Positions 24,506 through 33,254 of a stretch of 64,000 bases of DNA are shown one piece after another. The DNA is taken from assembly GCF_002911015.1 (NCBI RefSeq), contig NZ_KZ626870.1, positions 1 to 64,000 on the forward strand, in the 5' to 3' direction. Source of the DNA: Streptomyces populi. GTDB lineage: Bacteria; Actinomycetota; Actinomycetes; Streptomycetales; Streptomycetaceae. The notes beneath the pieces are model-generated. The model saw only the letters and a program-made list of their open reading frames with translations. It was not told the origin of the DNA and did not search any database. The position numbers were made by a program, and so were the translations under genes. Position 1 is the first letter of the stretch. Every line of letters starts with the position of its first letter.

Positions 24506-24637
24506 TCAGTGGCCCGTCGCTCCGCCGTTGTCCCTGCGGTCGAGGGCGCGCTGGAGCGCGGCGGCGGCGTTCTTGCGGTCGGACTCGCTGCTCGTGCGAG
24601 AGAGGTGACGGACTCGGCGGACGGTCGTCTCGGCCAT
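24506..24637 (-). CDS. 43-residue basic protein, hypothetical
   Basis: A short reading frame giving a 43-residue product that starts MAETTVRRVRHLSRTSSES and ends DNGGATGH. ATG 24637 is preceded by AAGGAG at 10 nt, an excellent ribosome site, and the third codon positions show normal Streptomyces bias. The middle (DRKNAAAALQRALDRRDN) can form one amphipathic basic/acidic helix. No membrane segment or known motif is seen. It is bounded by the convergent terminator on one side and a 440-bp divergent region on the other. It could be a small regulatory or nucleic-acid-associated protein; there is no direct evidence. Confidence 0.7.
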   Translation of the reverse strand: MAETTVRRVRHLSRTSSESDRKNAAAALQRALDRRDNGGATGH

Positions 24638-25077
24638 GATGAATCGACTCCTTGCCCCCGGTGGCGCCCGAACGGGCGGCCGGAAGTGCGGTGAGGGATT
24701 TACGAGACGCCGGAAGGGGCGGGGAGCGGTGCCGCAGGGGTTGCCTGCCAGGGGCTCCGGCTCACGACCGCCATTCGCTTGGTCGAGCGAGACGTTCGGC
24801 TCCTACCAAGCTAGGCGAGGACCGGCCATCTGTCTCCACAATTACTCGGACTTCCTACTATCTGAGACGGCGGATTGCGTCACACGGCCGCGACCTGGGA
24901 TTTCGTCCGGGACGCGATGCCCTCTCACAGGCGCGCCGCCCCCCTCCACGCGGCCGGCGCACGACGAGAGACCCCCTTCACTCTTCTAACCCCCAAAAAC
25001 ATCTTGACCAGTTAGGCGTGAGCATGCTGAACTGTTCTCACCACCAAGAAGGCTTTCAGGGGTTAGGGGATCCGATC
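24638..25077. other. Divergent intergenic region, GC-poor in part
   Basis: 440 bp between the 43-residue gene (-) and the hydrolase (+). It is clearly less GC-rich between about 24790 and 25060. A TTGACC at 25004 is a possible -35 element, and CAGTT-N16-AACTG (25009-25034) is a weak inverted repeat just before the hydrolase. No further gene is convincing. Confidence 0.5.
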
Positions 25078-25944
25078 ATGAGCAGCCACCCGGTCCACCA
25101 CCGCACCACCACCGTCGACGGCCACGTGATCGCCTACCGCGAGGCGGGCCCCGCGGACGCGCCCGTCCTGCTCCTGCTGCACGGCTTCCCGAGCAGCTCG
25201 CACATGTTCCGGGACCTGCTGCCGCTGCTCGCCGACCGCTACCACCTGATCGCCCCCGACCACCTCGGTTTCGGCCGCTCGGACGCCCCGGCCGCCGGGG
25301 ACTTCCCGTACTCCTTCGACCGGCTCGCCGAGATCACCGGGCGGTTCACGGAGCAGCTCGGCCTGAAGGAGTACGCGCTCTACATCCAGGACTACGGCGC
25401 CCCGATCGGCCTGCGCCTGGCGCTCGCCCACCCCGAGCGGGTGACCGCGATCGTCACGCAGAACGGCAACGCGTACGAGGAAGGGCTGGGCGCCGACGCC
25501 TGGGCACCGGTGCTGGCGCTGATCGCGGAGCGCACCCCCGAGACGGAGGCCCCGGTCCGGGCGATCAGCAGCCCGGACGGGATCCGGTGGCAGTACCTGA
25601 CCGGCGTGGCGGACCCGACCCTGGTCAGCCCCGACGCCTACGAGCACGACGCGGCCCTGATGGCCCGTCCGGGGCAGGGCGAGATCCAGCTCGACCTGAT
25701 CTCCGACTACGGCTCCAACATCGCGCTCTACCCGGCGTTCCAGGAGTACTTCCGCACCAGCCGGGTCCCGCTCCTGGCCGTCTGGGGCGGCGGCGACGAG
25801 ATCTTCGTCCCCGAGGGCGCCCTCGCCTTCCGCCGCGACCTCCCGGACGCCGAGATCCATCTGCTCCCCACCGGGCACTTCGCCCTGGAGACGCACGCGG
25901 CCCAGATCGCGGCCCTGATCCGGGACTTCCTCGGCCGGATCTGA
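25078..25944 (+). CDS. Alpha/beta hydrolase with Asp nucleophile (dehalogenase/epoxide hydrolase type)
   Basis: 288 residues. Oxyanion motif LLLLHGFPSSSHMFRDLLP, then DHLGFGRSD, the nucleophile elbow YIQDYGAPIG with Asp instead of Ser, WGGGDEIF with the acid, and the final GHFALE with catalytic His. The Asp nucleophile followed by Tyr matches haloalkane dehalogenases and epoxide hydrolases rather than esterases. It is probably a cytoplasmic detoxification or catabolic enzyme. ATG 25078 is chosen for AGGGGA 7 nt upstream; the long in-frame extension upstream has no coding character. It is followed after 89 bp by the DUF5988-like gene, possibly cotranscribed. Confidence 0.88.
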   Translation: MSSHPVHHRTTTVDGHVIAYREAGPADAPVLLLLHGFPSSSHMFRDLLPLLADRYHLIAPDHLGFGRSDAPAAGDFPYSFDRLAEITGRFTEQLGLKEYALYIQDYGAPIGLRLALAHPERVTAIVTQNGNAYEEGLGADAWAPVLALIAERTPETEAPVRAISSPDGIRWQYLTGVADPTLVSPDAYEHDAALMARPGQGEIQLDLISDYGSNIALYPAFQEYFRTSRVPLLAVWGGGDEIFVPEGALAFRRDLPDAEIHLLPTGHFALETHAAQIAALIRDFLGRI

Positions 25945-26033
25945 CGGCCGGCGACGGGGAGGCGGATCACCCGCACGACTGATCCTCCGCGCGGCGTGCC
26001 ACATCGGGCTCCGGCGCAGGGAACGGTCACGTC

Positions 26034-26240
26034 ATGAGCGACACGACCAGAGCACTGCTCGAAGGCGGACCGGAAGACCTGCCCGAACGGATCGTCCCCG
26101 CCCCGGACCCCGGATCGGACGTGAAGATCGAGTTCCGCGGTGGATACGAACACTTCAGGCCGACCTCGCGTCACGCGGACTCGTCGGAGGGCACGCTGCC
26201 CGTGTACGAGTGGTGGGAGCGGACGGAGCTCCCCGGATAG
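26034..26240 (+). CDS. DUF5988-like small protein
   Basis: 68 residues: MSDTTRALLEGGPEDLPERI, then DVKIEFRGGYEHFRPTSR and a C-terminal LPVYEWWERTELPG. This arrangement matches, from memory, a family of ~65-residue actinobacterial proteins (DUF5988) of unknown role, often found near secondary-metabolism or stress genes. No membrane segment, cysteine cluster or enzyme motif is visible. ATG 26034 has a weak GGAACGG region upstream. It lies downstream of the hydrolase gene and upstream of two convergent hairpins. Confidence 0.8.
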   Translation: MSDTTRALLEGGPEDLPERIVPAPDPGSDVKIEFRGGYEHFRPTSRHADSSEGTLPVYEWWERTELPG

Positions 26241-26275
26241 CGCCGCGCCCGTCCGTGCGGGCCGGGAACGTGGAA

Positions 26276-26319
26276 CCGCCCCCGCTCCACGGCCGGGGGA
26301 GACCGTGGGGCGGGGGCGG
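26276..26319. terminator. Convergent hairpin, 17-bp stem
   Basis: CCGCCCCCGCTCCACGG (26276-26292) pairs with 26303-26319 apart from one G-T position; 10-nt loop. It lies between the convergent DUF5988-like and P5C dehydrogenase genes. Confidence 0.8.
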
Positions 26320-26330
26320 AGCGGGTGACG

Positions 26331-26356
26331 GGCCGCCGGTGCGGGGACCGGCGGCC
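26331..26356. terminator. Second hairpin downstream of P5C dehydrogenase
   Basis: GGCCGCCGGT (26331-26340) and ACCGGCGGCC (26347-26356), an exact 10-bp stem with a 6-nt loop, 12 nt after the P5C dehydrogenase stop. Confidence 0.75.
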
Positions 26357-26367
26357 TCGTTCGGCTG

Positions 26368-27999
26368 TCAGCCCATGTGCGGGTAGCCGTAGTCGGTCGG
26401 CGGGACCAGCGTCTCCTTGATGGCGCGGGTCAGCGTCCAGCGCATCAGGTTCTGCGGGGCGCCGGCCTTGTCGTTGGTGCCGGAGGCGCGGCCGCCGCCG
26501 AAGGGCTGCTGGCCGACGACGGCGCCGGTCGACTTGTCGTTGATGTAGAAGTTGCCCGCCGCGTAGCGGAGCTTCTCCATCGTGTACGCGGCCGCCGCGC
26601 GGTCACCGGAGATGACCGAGCCGGTGAGCGCGTAGTCGGACGCCGACTCCATCTGGGTCAGCATCTCGTCGTACTTGTCGTCCTCGTAGACGTACACGGC
26701 GAGGAACGGGCCGAAGTACTCGGTCGTGAAGACCTCGTTCTCCGGGTCCGTGCACTCGACGACGGTCGGGCGCACGAAGTAGCCGACGGAGTCGTCGTAC
26801 GAGCCGCCCGCGACGATCGTGCAGGTCGGATCGGCCTTCGCGCGGTCGATGGCCGCCTTGTTCTTGGCGAACGAGCGCTCGTCGATGACCGCGCCGATGA
26901 AGTTCGACAGGTCGGTGACGTCACCCATGGTCAGGTAGTCGACCTCGGCCGCGAACTCCTCCTTGAAACCGGAGTTCCAGATGGAGGCCGGGACGTAGGC
27001 GCGGGAGCTCGCCGAGCACTTCTGGCCCTGGTACTCGAAGGAACCGCGGGTCAGGGCGGTCTTGAGGACCGCGCGGTCCGCCGACGGGTGGGCGACGACG
27101 AAGTCCTTGCCGCCGGTCTCGCCGACCAGGCGCGGGTAGGAGCGGTACTTCTCGATGTTGTTGCCGACCGTCTTCCACAGGTACTGGAAGGTCTTGGTCG
27201 AGCCGGTGAAGTGGATGCCGGCCAGGTCGCGGTGGACCAGCGCCACCTTGGAGACCTCGATGCCGTCACCGGTGACGAGGTTGATGACGCCCTTGGGCAG
27301 GCCCGCCTCCTCCAGGAGCTGCATCAGCAGCACGGCGGCGTGGGTCTGCGTCGGGGACGGCTTCCACACGACGACGTTGCCCATGAGCGCCGGGGCGGTG
27401 GGCAGGTTGCCCGCGATCGCCGTGAAGTTGAACGGCGTGATCGCGTAGACGAAGCCCTCCAGCGGGCGGTGGTCCATGCGGTTCCACACGCCCGGGGAGT
27501 TCGCCGGGGGCTGCTCGGCGAGGATCTGGCGGGCGTAGTGGACGTTGAAGCGCCAGAAGTCGACGAGCTCGCAGGGGGTGTCGATCTCGGCCTGCTGGGC
27601 GGTCTTCGACTGGCCGAGCATGGTGGAGGCGGCCAGCGTCTCGCGCCAGGGGCCGGCCAGCAGCTCGGCGGCGCGCAGGATGATCGCCGCGCGGTCGTCG
27701 AAGGACATCGCGCGCCAGGCGGGGGCGGCGGCGAGGGCCGCGTCGACGGCGTCCTGGGCGTCCTGCTGGGTGGCGTTGGCGTAGGTGCCGATGCGCGCCT
27801 TGTGGTTGTGCGGCTGCACGACGTCGAAACGCTCGCCGCCGCCCATGCGCTTCTCGCCGCCGATGGTCATCGGCAGGTCGATCGGGTTCTCGGCCAGCTC
27901 CTTGAGCTTGACCTCCAGGCGGGCACGCTCGGGCGAACCGGGGGCGTAGCCGTGCACCGGCTCGTTGACGGGGGTGGGGACCTGGGTCACAGCGTCCAT
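26368..27999 (-). CDS. pruA: Delta-1-pyrroline-5-carboxylate dehydrogenase
   Basis: 543-residue NAD-dependent aldehyde dehydrogenase that oxidises glutamate semialdehyde to glutamate, the second step of proline breakdown. Markers are FNFTAIAGNLPTAPALMGN, LVGETGGKDFVV with the base Glu, FEYQGQKCSASSRAYVP with the nucleophilic Cys, and FTTEYFGPFLAVYVYED. It has the long N-terminus (about 50 residues) of the monofunctional P5CDH group. ATG 27999. It lies 39 bp downstream of the proline dehydrogenase gene and surely belongs to the same operon, controlled by the divergent PucR-type regulator (inference). Confidence 0.95.
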   Translation of the reverse strand: MDAVTQVPTPVNEPVHGYAPGSPERARLEVKLKELAENPIDLPMTIGGEKRMGGGERFDVVQPHNHKARIGTYANATQQDAQDAVDAALAAAPAWRAMSFDDRAAIILRAAELLAGPWRETLAASTMLGQSKTAQQAEIDTPCELVDFWRFNVHYARQILAEQPPANSPGVWNRMDHRPLEGFVYAITPFNFTAIAGNLPTAPALMGNVVVWKPSPTQTHAAVLLMQLLEEAGLPKGVINLVTGDGIEVSKVALVHRDLAGIHFTGSTKTFQYLWKTVGNNIEKYRSYPRLVGETGGKDFVVAHPSADRAVLKTALTRGSFEYQGQKCSASSRAYVPASIWNSGFKEEFAAEVDYLTMGDVTDLSNFIGAVIDERSFAKNKAAIDRAKADPTCTIVAGGSYDDSVGYFVRPTVVECTDPENEVFTTEYFGPFLAVYVYEDDKYDEMLTQMESASDYALTGSVISGDRAAAAYTMEKLRYAAGNFYINDKSTGAVVGQQPFGGGRASGTNDKAGAPQNLMRWTLTRAIKETLVPPTDYGYPHMG

Positions 28000-28038
28000 G
28001 GTTTCCGTAACTCCTTGAGTCGAGCGGGTGGTTCGGTC

Positions 28039-28965
28039 TCAGCCCTTGGTGAGGATCGAGCGCGCGAAGAAGAGCAGGTTGGCCGGCTTCTCCGCCAGGC
28101 GGCGCATGAAGTAGCCGTACCAGTCGGTGCCGTACGCGGTGTAGACGCGCATGCGGTGGCCCTCGGCGGCGAGCCGCACGTGCTCGTCGCTGCGGATGCC
28201 GTACAGCATCTGGAACTCGTACTCGTCCAGCTTGCGCCCGGCCTTGCGCGCCAGCTCCTGCGCGATGGAGATGAGGCGCGGGTCGTGGGACCCGATCATC
28301 GGGTAGCCCTCGCCCTCCATCAGGATCTTCAGGATGCGGACGTACGCCTTGTCGGTCTCGGACTTCTGCTGGTACGCGACCTCGGCGGGCTCCTTGTAGG
28401 CGCCCTTCACCAGACGGACGCGGCTGCCGCTCTCGGCGAGGCGGCGGGCGTCGGCCTCGGTGCGGAACAGGTACGCCTGGATCACACAGCCGGTCCCCGG
28501 GAAGTCCTTCCGCAGCTCCTCGTGGATGGCGAACATCGAGTCGAGGGTGGTGTGGTCCTCGGCGTCCAGCGTGACGGTGGTGCCGATGGCGGCGGCGGCC
28601 TCGACGACCGGACGGACGTTGGCCAGGGCGAGCTCGTGGCCGCCCTCCAGGGCCTGGCCGAACATCGACAGCTTGACCGACATCTCGGCCTTCGTGCCGA
28701 GGCCGAGCTCCTTCAGGCGGCCGATCAGCTCCAGGTAGGCGTCACGGGCGGCGTAGGACTGCTCGGGGGTCGTGATGTCCTCGCCGACGACGTCCATCGT
28801 GACCTCGAGGCCCTTGCCCGTGAGGTCCTCGATGATCGGGACGACCTGGTCGACGGTCTCACCGGGGATGAAGCGGTCGACGACCGGCTTGGTCACCGGG
28901 GCGGCCGAGATCAGACGGCGCATCTTGTCGCTGCGCGAGGCGGCGAGAATCACGGGACCCAGCAC
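28039..28965 (-). CDS. Proline dehydrogenase
   Basis: 308-residue monofunctional FAD-dependent ProDH, which oxidises proline to pyrroline-5-carboxylate and passes electrons to quinone. It shows TMDVVGEDI, SVKLSMFGQ, TVTLDAEDHT, the arginine-rich RVRLVKGAYKEP, IGSHDPRL, FQMLYGIRSDEH and the C-terminal YFMRRLAEKPANL. GTG 28965 is chosen because GGAGG sits 6 nt upstream; a longer frame to 29082 lacks homology. First gene of the put operon, with P5C dehydrogenase next; both are transcribed away from the PucR-type gene, with 164 bp between. Confidence 0.93.
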   Translation of the reverse strand: MLGPVILAASRSDKMRRLISAAPVTKPVVDRFIPGETVDQVVPIIEDLTGKGLEVTMDVVGEDITTPEQSYAARDAYLELIGRLKELGLGTKAEMSVKLSMFGQALEGGHELALANVRPVVEAAAAIGTTVTLDAEDHTTLDSMFAIHEELRKDFPGTGCVIQAYLFRTEADARRLAESGSRVRLVKGAYKEPAEVAYQQKSETDKAYVRILKILMEGEGYPMIGSHDPRLISIAQELARKAGRKLDEYEFQMLYGIRSDEHVRLAAEGHRMRVYTAYGTDWYGYFMRRLAEKPANLLFFARSILTKG

Positions 28966-29129
28966 GGGGCACCTCCACAACGAGATCAGCAGGAGGCCGA
29001 ATCCCGACGTTTCGGGTACGGCACGGAGAACCACCGTGAAACCTAGGGATATCTCCGATCGTGGGCCATCGACAGCTGTCACGCATCCCTGCCCCAGATC
29101 TCAGACATATGTATGAAGGCCTCGCGGAA

Positions 29130-30371
29130 ATGCGCGAGAATACGGGCGTGAGCGGTGAACACAGAGGCGACTATCAGGAGCTGGTCGACGAGATCTCGGC
29201 GCTCCTCGGCGTCCCCGCGACGCTGGAGAACCGCGATTTCGAGCTGATCGCCTTCGGCGCGTACGACAGCGAGGGCGACCTCGACCCGTCCGCCCTGGAC
29301 CCCGTGCGCACCCGCTCGATCCTCACCCGGCGGTCCACCACCGCGGTCCGCACCTGGTTCGAGGGCTTCGGCATCACCCGCGCGACCGGGCCCGTGCGCA
29401 TCCCGCCGACCCCCGAGGCCGGGGTCTACCGGGGACGGATCTGTCTGCCGGTACGCCATCGGGGCGTCGTCCTCGGTTACGTCTGGCTGCTCGAGGACGA
29501 CCCGGGCCCCACCGACGCCCAGCTCGCCGGGGCCATGCAGGTGGCCTCCCGCATCGGCGCGCTGCTCGCGGACGAGGCCCAGGCCGGCGCCGACCTCACC
29601 CGCGAGCTGCGGGCCGTCCTGACCGCCGAGCGGGGCTGGCAGCGGGACATGGCGGTGGCCGAGCTGCGTACGGCGCTCGGCCCGCGCGGCGAGGGACCGC
29701 ACACGGTGGTGTGCGTGGCGCCCTGGCCCTCGGCCGACCCGGACGACGCGCCGTCCGCCCGCACGGTGCCGGGGGCGACCGCGCTGTGCACCATCCCGTG
29801 GGGCACCACCGCCCAGAGCCTGGCCCTGCTGGTCCGGCTGCGTTCGCCGGACGTCCTGACCCCGGCCCTGACGGCGGCCGGCCGGTTCGTGCGGGAGGCT
29901 GCGGGCGTCCGTGGCGGGGGGACCGCCCCCGGCGGCGGTCCGGGAACCGCCTCCCCGGCCGGAGCGGCGGCCGGGGTCGCCGCGGCCCGGGAAGGACTCG
30001 GGGAGCTGGGGGCCGCCTGGCGCGAGGCCGCCGCGGCCGCGCGTGCGGTGCTGGCCGAGCCCCGGCTCGGTCCGGTCGCCGAGTGGGACGCGATCGGCCC
30101 CTTCCGGCTCCTCACCGCCCTGCCGCCGGACGTGGCCCACGACCCGGCCGTGAAGGCCCTGTTGGGCACCGCCCACCGCGAACTCGCGCGCACGGCCGAG
30201 GTGTTCCTCGACCGGGCGGGCCAGGCCGGGCGCACGGCGGCCGAGTTGGGCATCCACCGCCAGACGCTCTACTACCGCCTGTCCCGCGTGGAGCAGCTCA
30301 CCGGCCTCGACCTGGACGACGGCGAGGACCGGCTGCTGCTGCACATGGCGCTGAAGGGCGCGCGGCTCTAG
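29130..30371 (+). CDS. PucR-family regulator, probable activator of proline catabolism
   Basis: 413 residues. The C-terminal PucR helix-turn-helix (AGRTAAELGIHRQTLYYRLSRVEQLTGLDL, then EDRLLLHMALK) is clear. The N-terminal part (ALLGVPATLENRDFELIAF ... LPVRHRGVVLGYVWLLED) looks like a GAF/PAS-like sensing domain, and a central region contains a Gly/Ala-rich linker at about residues 255-300. ATG 29130 is chosen for GAAGG 10 nt upstream; ATG 29109 or GTG 29148 are possible. It is divergent from the ProDH-P5CDH operon, the standard position of PutR-type proline-responsive activators (inference). Confidence 0.88.
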   Translation: MRENTGVSGEHRGDYQELVDEISALLGVPATLENRDFELIAFGAYDSEGDLDPSALDPVRTRSILTRRSTTAVRTWFEGFGITRATGPVRIPPTPEAGVYRGRICLPVRHRGVVLGYVWLLEDDPGPTDAQLAGAMQVASRIGALLADEAQAGADLTRELRAVLTAERGWQRDMAVAELRTALGPRGEGPHTVVCVAPWPSADPDDAPSARTVPGATALCTIPWGTTAQSLALLVRLRSPDVLTPALTAAGRFVREAAGVRGGGTAPGGGPGTASPAGAAAGVAAAREGLGELGAAWREAAAAARAVLAEPRLGPVAEWDAIGPFRLLTALPPDVAHDPAVKALLGTAHRELARTAEVFLDRAGQAGRTAAELGIHRQTLYYRLSRVEQLTGLDLDDGEDRLLLHMALKGARL

Positions 30372-30482
30372 CGGGCCCCTGCGCGGGGAGCCTGTGGGGT
30401 GCGATCCGGCGGCCGGGGCCTGCCCGGCAGACCCGGGAGGGGCTGATCCGGCTCAACCGCGGCCGGGCGGGACGGGTCCGAG

Positions 30483-30498
30483 GGGGCGGGTCCGCCCC
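30483..30498. terminator. Short convergent hairpin
   Basis: GGGGCGG-GT-CCGCCCC, a perfect GC stem (effective loop 4-6 nt), between the convergent PucR-type gene and the MocR-type gene. Weak but well placed. Confidence 0.4.
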
Positions 30499-30515
30499 GG
30501 AGGGGTGGGGCCGGC

Positions 30516-31943
30516 TCAGCCGGGGTGCGGTGGGCGGGGCGCGTCGGTCAGCAGGCCGGCGACCGCCGCCACGCCCTCGGTGATCGCCCGCTCCCCCACG
30601 GCGCCGAAGCCGAGCACCAGACGGGGCGGCGTCGCCGCCCCGTCCGAGCGGCACGCGCTCATGCCGTACAGGCCGACGAGACGCTCCCGGGCCGCGGCGA
30701 TCACGGACCGTTCGTCGGCGGCCGGCTCCAGGTGCAGGACCGCGTGGAACCCCGCGGCCAGCCCGGTGAGCCGGACCCCGGGAGCGTGCGCGGCCAGCGC
30801 GGCGACCAGGGCCGCGCGCCGGGCCGCGTAGACCGTGCGCATCCGGCGCAGATGGCGGTCGTGGCGCCCGGACTCGATCAGCCGGGCGAGGGCGAGCTGG
30901 TCGAGGGCCGGGGAGCCGCGGTCGGCGAGGCGCTTGGCCTCCGTCAGCGGGGCGGCGAGGGCGGGCGGACACAGGATCCAGCCGATGCGCAGGGCCGGGG
31001 CGAGCGACTTGCTGACGGTGCCGATCGAGACGACCCGGTCGGCGGCCAGCCCCTGGAGGGCACCCACCGGCTCCCGGTCGTAGCGGAACTCGGCGTCGTA
31101 GTCGTCCTCGATGACGTACGCGTCCCGCCGCATGGCCCACCGGATCAGGGCGGTCCGGCGTTCGGGGGCCAGGACGACGCCGGTGGGCCACTGGTGGGCC
31201 GGGGTGACGATGACCGCGCGGGCCCCGGTCGCGTCGAGCGCCCGTACGTCGACGCCGCCCTCGTCGACCGGGACGGGCACGGCCCGCAGGCCCGCGACGC
31301 CTACGGCGGCCGACGCGGTGGCGGGTCCGCCCGGGTCCTCGTAGGCCACCGCGCGCACACCGGCGAGCGCCAGGGCGCGCAGCGTCAGTCCGAGCCCCTG
31401 GGCGTAGCCGGAGCAGACGACGATCCGCTCGGGGTCGGCGGCGGCCGCGCGCACCCGGCGCAGATAGCCGGCCAGTACCTCGCGCAGCACCGAGCTCCCG
31501 CGCGGATCGCCGTAGTCGAGGTCCGCCGTCGGCATCGCGCGGGCCGCCTCACGGGTCGCCCAGAGCCAGTCGGCGAGCGGGAAGCTCCCCAAGTCCGGTA
31601 CTCCGTGCCGGAAGTCGGCGATCAGGCGCGGGGCGGGCCGTTCCCGGGACGCGGGCGCGGGCGGCACGTGCGCCCCCTCCGCGACCCGGGTGGCGGAGCC
31701 GGTCCGGGTCACCAGGTAGCCCTCTGCCTGGAGTTGGGCGTAGCAGTCCTGGACGAGGCCACGCGACAGGCCGAGTTCGCGGGCGAGTCCGCGGGAGGAG
31801 GGCAGGCGCTCCCCGGCGCCGAGCCGGCCCGTGCGGATCGCCTCGCGCAGCTGCCGCTCCAGCTGGGCGCGCAGCTGCTCACCGCTGTCCCAGTCGACGG
31901 ACAGCAACAGCTCGGGCGACAGACCGGCCCACTCGGGAGGCAT
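30516..31943 (-). CDS. MocR/PdxR-type regulator (GntR HTH fused to aminotransferase domain)
   Basis: 475 residues. Residues about 15-85 form a GntR winged helix (LREAIRTGRLGAGERLPSSR, ELGLSRGLVQDCYAQLQAEGYL); residues about 110-470 are a fold-type I aminotransferase domain with the PLP lysine in GTVSKSLAPALRIGW and YVIEDDYDAEFRYD. Such proteins sense PLP, GABA or amino-acid/PLP adducts. It is divergent from an MFS exporter with only 47 bp between the starts, so it probably controls that gene as well as its own. Possible -10 TAAGCT lies 8 nt before its ATG, hinting at a leaderless transcript. A PdxR role is less likely because no pdxST is adjacent. Confidence 0.92.
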   Translation of the reverse strand: MPPEWAGLSPELLLSVDWDSGEQLRAQLERQLREAIRTGRLGAGERLPSSRGLARELGLSRGLVQDCYAQLQAEGYLVTRTGSATRVAEGAHVPPAPASRERPAPRLIADFRHGVPDLGSFPLADWLWATREAARAMPTADLDYGDPRGSSVLREVLAGYLRRVRAAAADPERIVVCSGYAQGLGLTLRALALAGVRAVAYEDPGGPATASAAVGVAGLRAVPVPVDEGGVDVRALDATGARAVIVTPAHQWPTGVVLAPERRTALIRWAMRRDAYVIEDDYDAEFRYDREPVGALQGLAADRVVSIGTVSKSLAPALRIGWILCPPALAAPLTEAKRLADRGSPALDQLALARLIESGRHDRHLRRMRTVYAARRAALVAALAAHAPGVRLTGLAAGFHAVLHLEPAADERSVIAAARERLVGLYGMSACRSDGAATPPRLVLGFGAVGERAITEGVAAVAGLLTDAPRPPHPG

Positions 31944-31990
31944 GGAATTGGAGCTTACCGGGGGTCCGCCGGGAACCTAGCGTCGTTCCC

Positions 31991-33223
31991 ATGACGCCTT
32001 CCTCGACGCCCCGGACCTCCCGGACGCCTCCGCGGCGGTCCGTCGGCCGACCGCCGCTGCTGACCCGGCCCCTGATGCTCCGCTTCGTGAGCATGATCGG
32101 AGCCTCGGTGAGCTTCTTCCTGCTGTTGTCGGTCGTCCCCGCGTACGCGACGGCGTCGGGAGCCGGCTTCGCCACGGGTGCCCTGATGCTGTCCACCGTG
32201 CTCGGTGAACTGGCCGGTCCCCGTCTGGTCGGACGCTACGGCCACCGGGCGGCGCTGACCGCCGGTCTCGTGCTCCTCGGAGCGCCCGCGCTCGTCCTGA
32301 CCCTGTCGCACTCCCTGGCCTGGATCGTGCTGGTCTGCCTGGTCCGCGGTCTCGGCTTCGCCCTCACGCTGGTGGCCGGAGGGGCGCTGACCGCCTCGCT
32401 GATCCCGGCCGGGCGGAGGGGCGAGGGGCTGGCCCTGGTGGGCGTGGTCTCCGGTGTGCCGTCGCTGATCGCGCTGCCGCTGGGCGTGTGGCTGGCCGGG
32501 CGCGTGGGCTTCACCCCGGTCGCCCTCGCCGCGGGCGTGGCCGCGCTCGCCGCCGTGGCGTCGGTGGCGGGCCTGCCCGGCCGGGAGCGGGCGCCGGGGG
32601 AACCCGTCGGAATGGTGGCCGCGCTGCGCACCGGTGCCCTGGTCCGACCCGCCGTCGTCTTCGCGACCACGGCCCTGGCGACCGGCATCATCGTCACGTT
32701 CCTGCCCCTGGCGGTCCCGGCCGGCTCGTCCGGGGTCGTCGCGGTGGCCCTCTTCGTCCAGCCCGCCGCGTCGACCGCGGCCCGGTGGGCGGCGGGCCGG
32801 TACGGCGACCGGCGCGGGCCCGCGGGGCTCGTGCTGCCGGGTCTGCTGCTCTCGGCCGCCGGCATGCTGATCACCGCGTTCACGGGGAGCGCCGCCGCCG
32901 TCCTGACCGGAGTGGCCGTCCTCGGAACCGGCTTCGGCATCGCCCAGAACGCCACGCTCAGCCTGATGTACGCACGGGTCCCCGCCTCCGGCTACGGCAC
33001 GGTGAGCGCGCTGTGGAACCTCGCCTACGACGGCGGCATGGGTGTCGGCGCCCTCGGCTTCGGCCTCCTGGCGGCGCCAGCGGGCCCCGCGGCGGCCTTC
33101 GCCGCCACGGGCGTCCTGATGCCGGCGGCGCTCGTCCCGGCCCTGCGGGACCGCGCGGCGGCGGCCACTCCCCCGGTCCCGGCCGGATGCCCGGCGAAGC
33201 GGCCGGCGCCGACGGCGGACTGA
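31991..33223 (+). CDS. MFS transporter
   Basis: 410 residues, 12 predicted helices, beginning LMLRFVSMIGASVSFFLLLSVVP, with an RYGHRAALTAG-type loop A between helices 2 and 3 and PAGRRGEGLALVGV. It resembles arabinose/sugar-efflux or drug-efflux type MFS proteins; the substrate is unknown. ATG 31991 has no Shine-Dalgarno; TTACCG-N17-TAGCGT ends 7 nt before it, consistent with a leaderless transcript. Paired divergently with the MocR-type regulator. It ends 31 bp from the convergent TetR gene. Confidence 0.9.
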   Translation: MTPSSTPRTSRTPPRRSVGRPPLLTRPLMLRFVSMIGASVSFFLLLSVVPAYATASGAGFATGALMLSTVLGELAGPRLVGRYGHRAALTAGLVLLGAPALVLTLSHSLAWIVLVCLVRGLGFALTLVAGGALTASLIPAGRRGEGLALVGVVSGVPSLIALPLGVWLAGRVGFTPVALAAGVAALAAVASVAGLPGRERAPGEPVGMVAALRTGALVRPAVVFATTALATGIIVTFLPLAVPAGSSGVVAVALFVQPAASTAARWAAGRYGDRRGPAGLVLPGLLLSAAGMLITAFTGSAAAVLTGVAVLGTGFGIAQNATLSLMYARVPASGYGTVSALWNLAYDGGMGVGALGFGLLAAPAGPAAAFAATGVLMPAALVPALRDRAAAATPPVPAGCPAKRPAPTAD

Positions 33224-33254
33224 CGCCCCGGTTGCTCTGGCTGCTCCAACTGCT

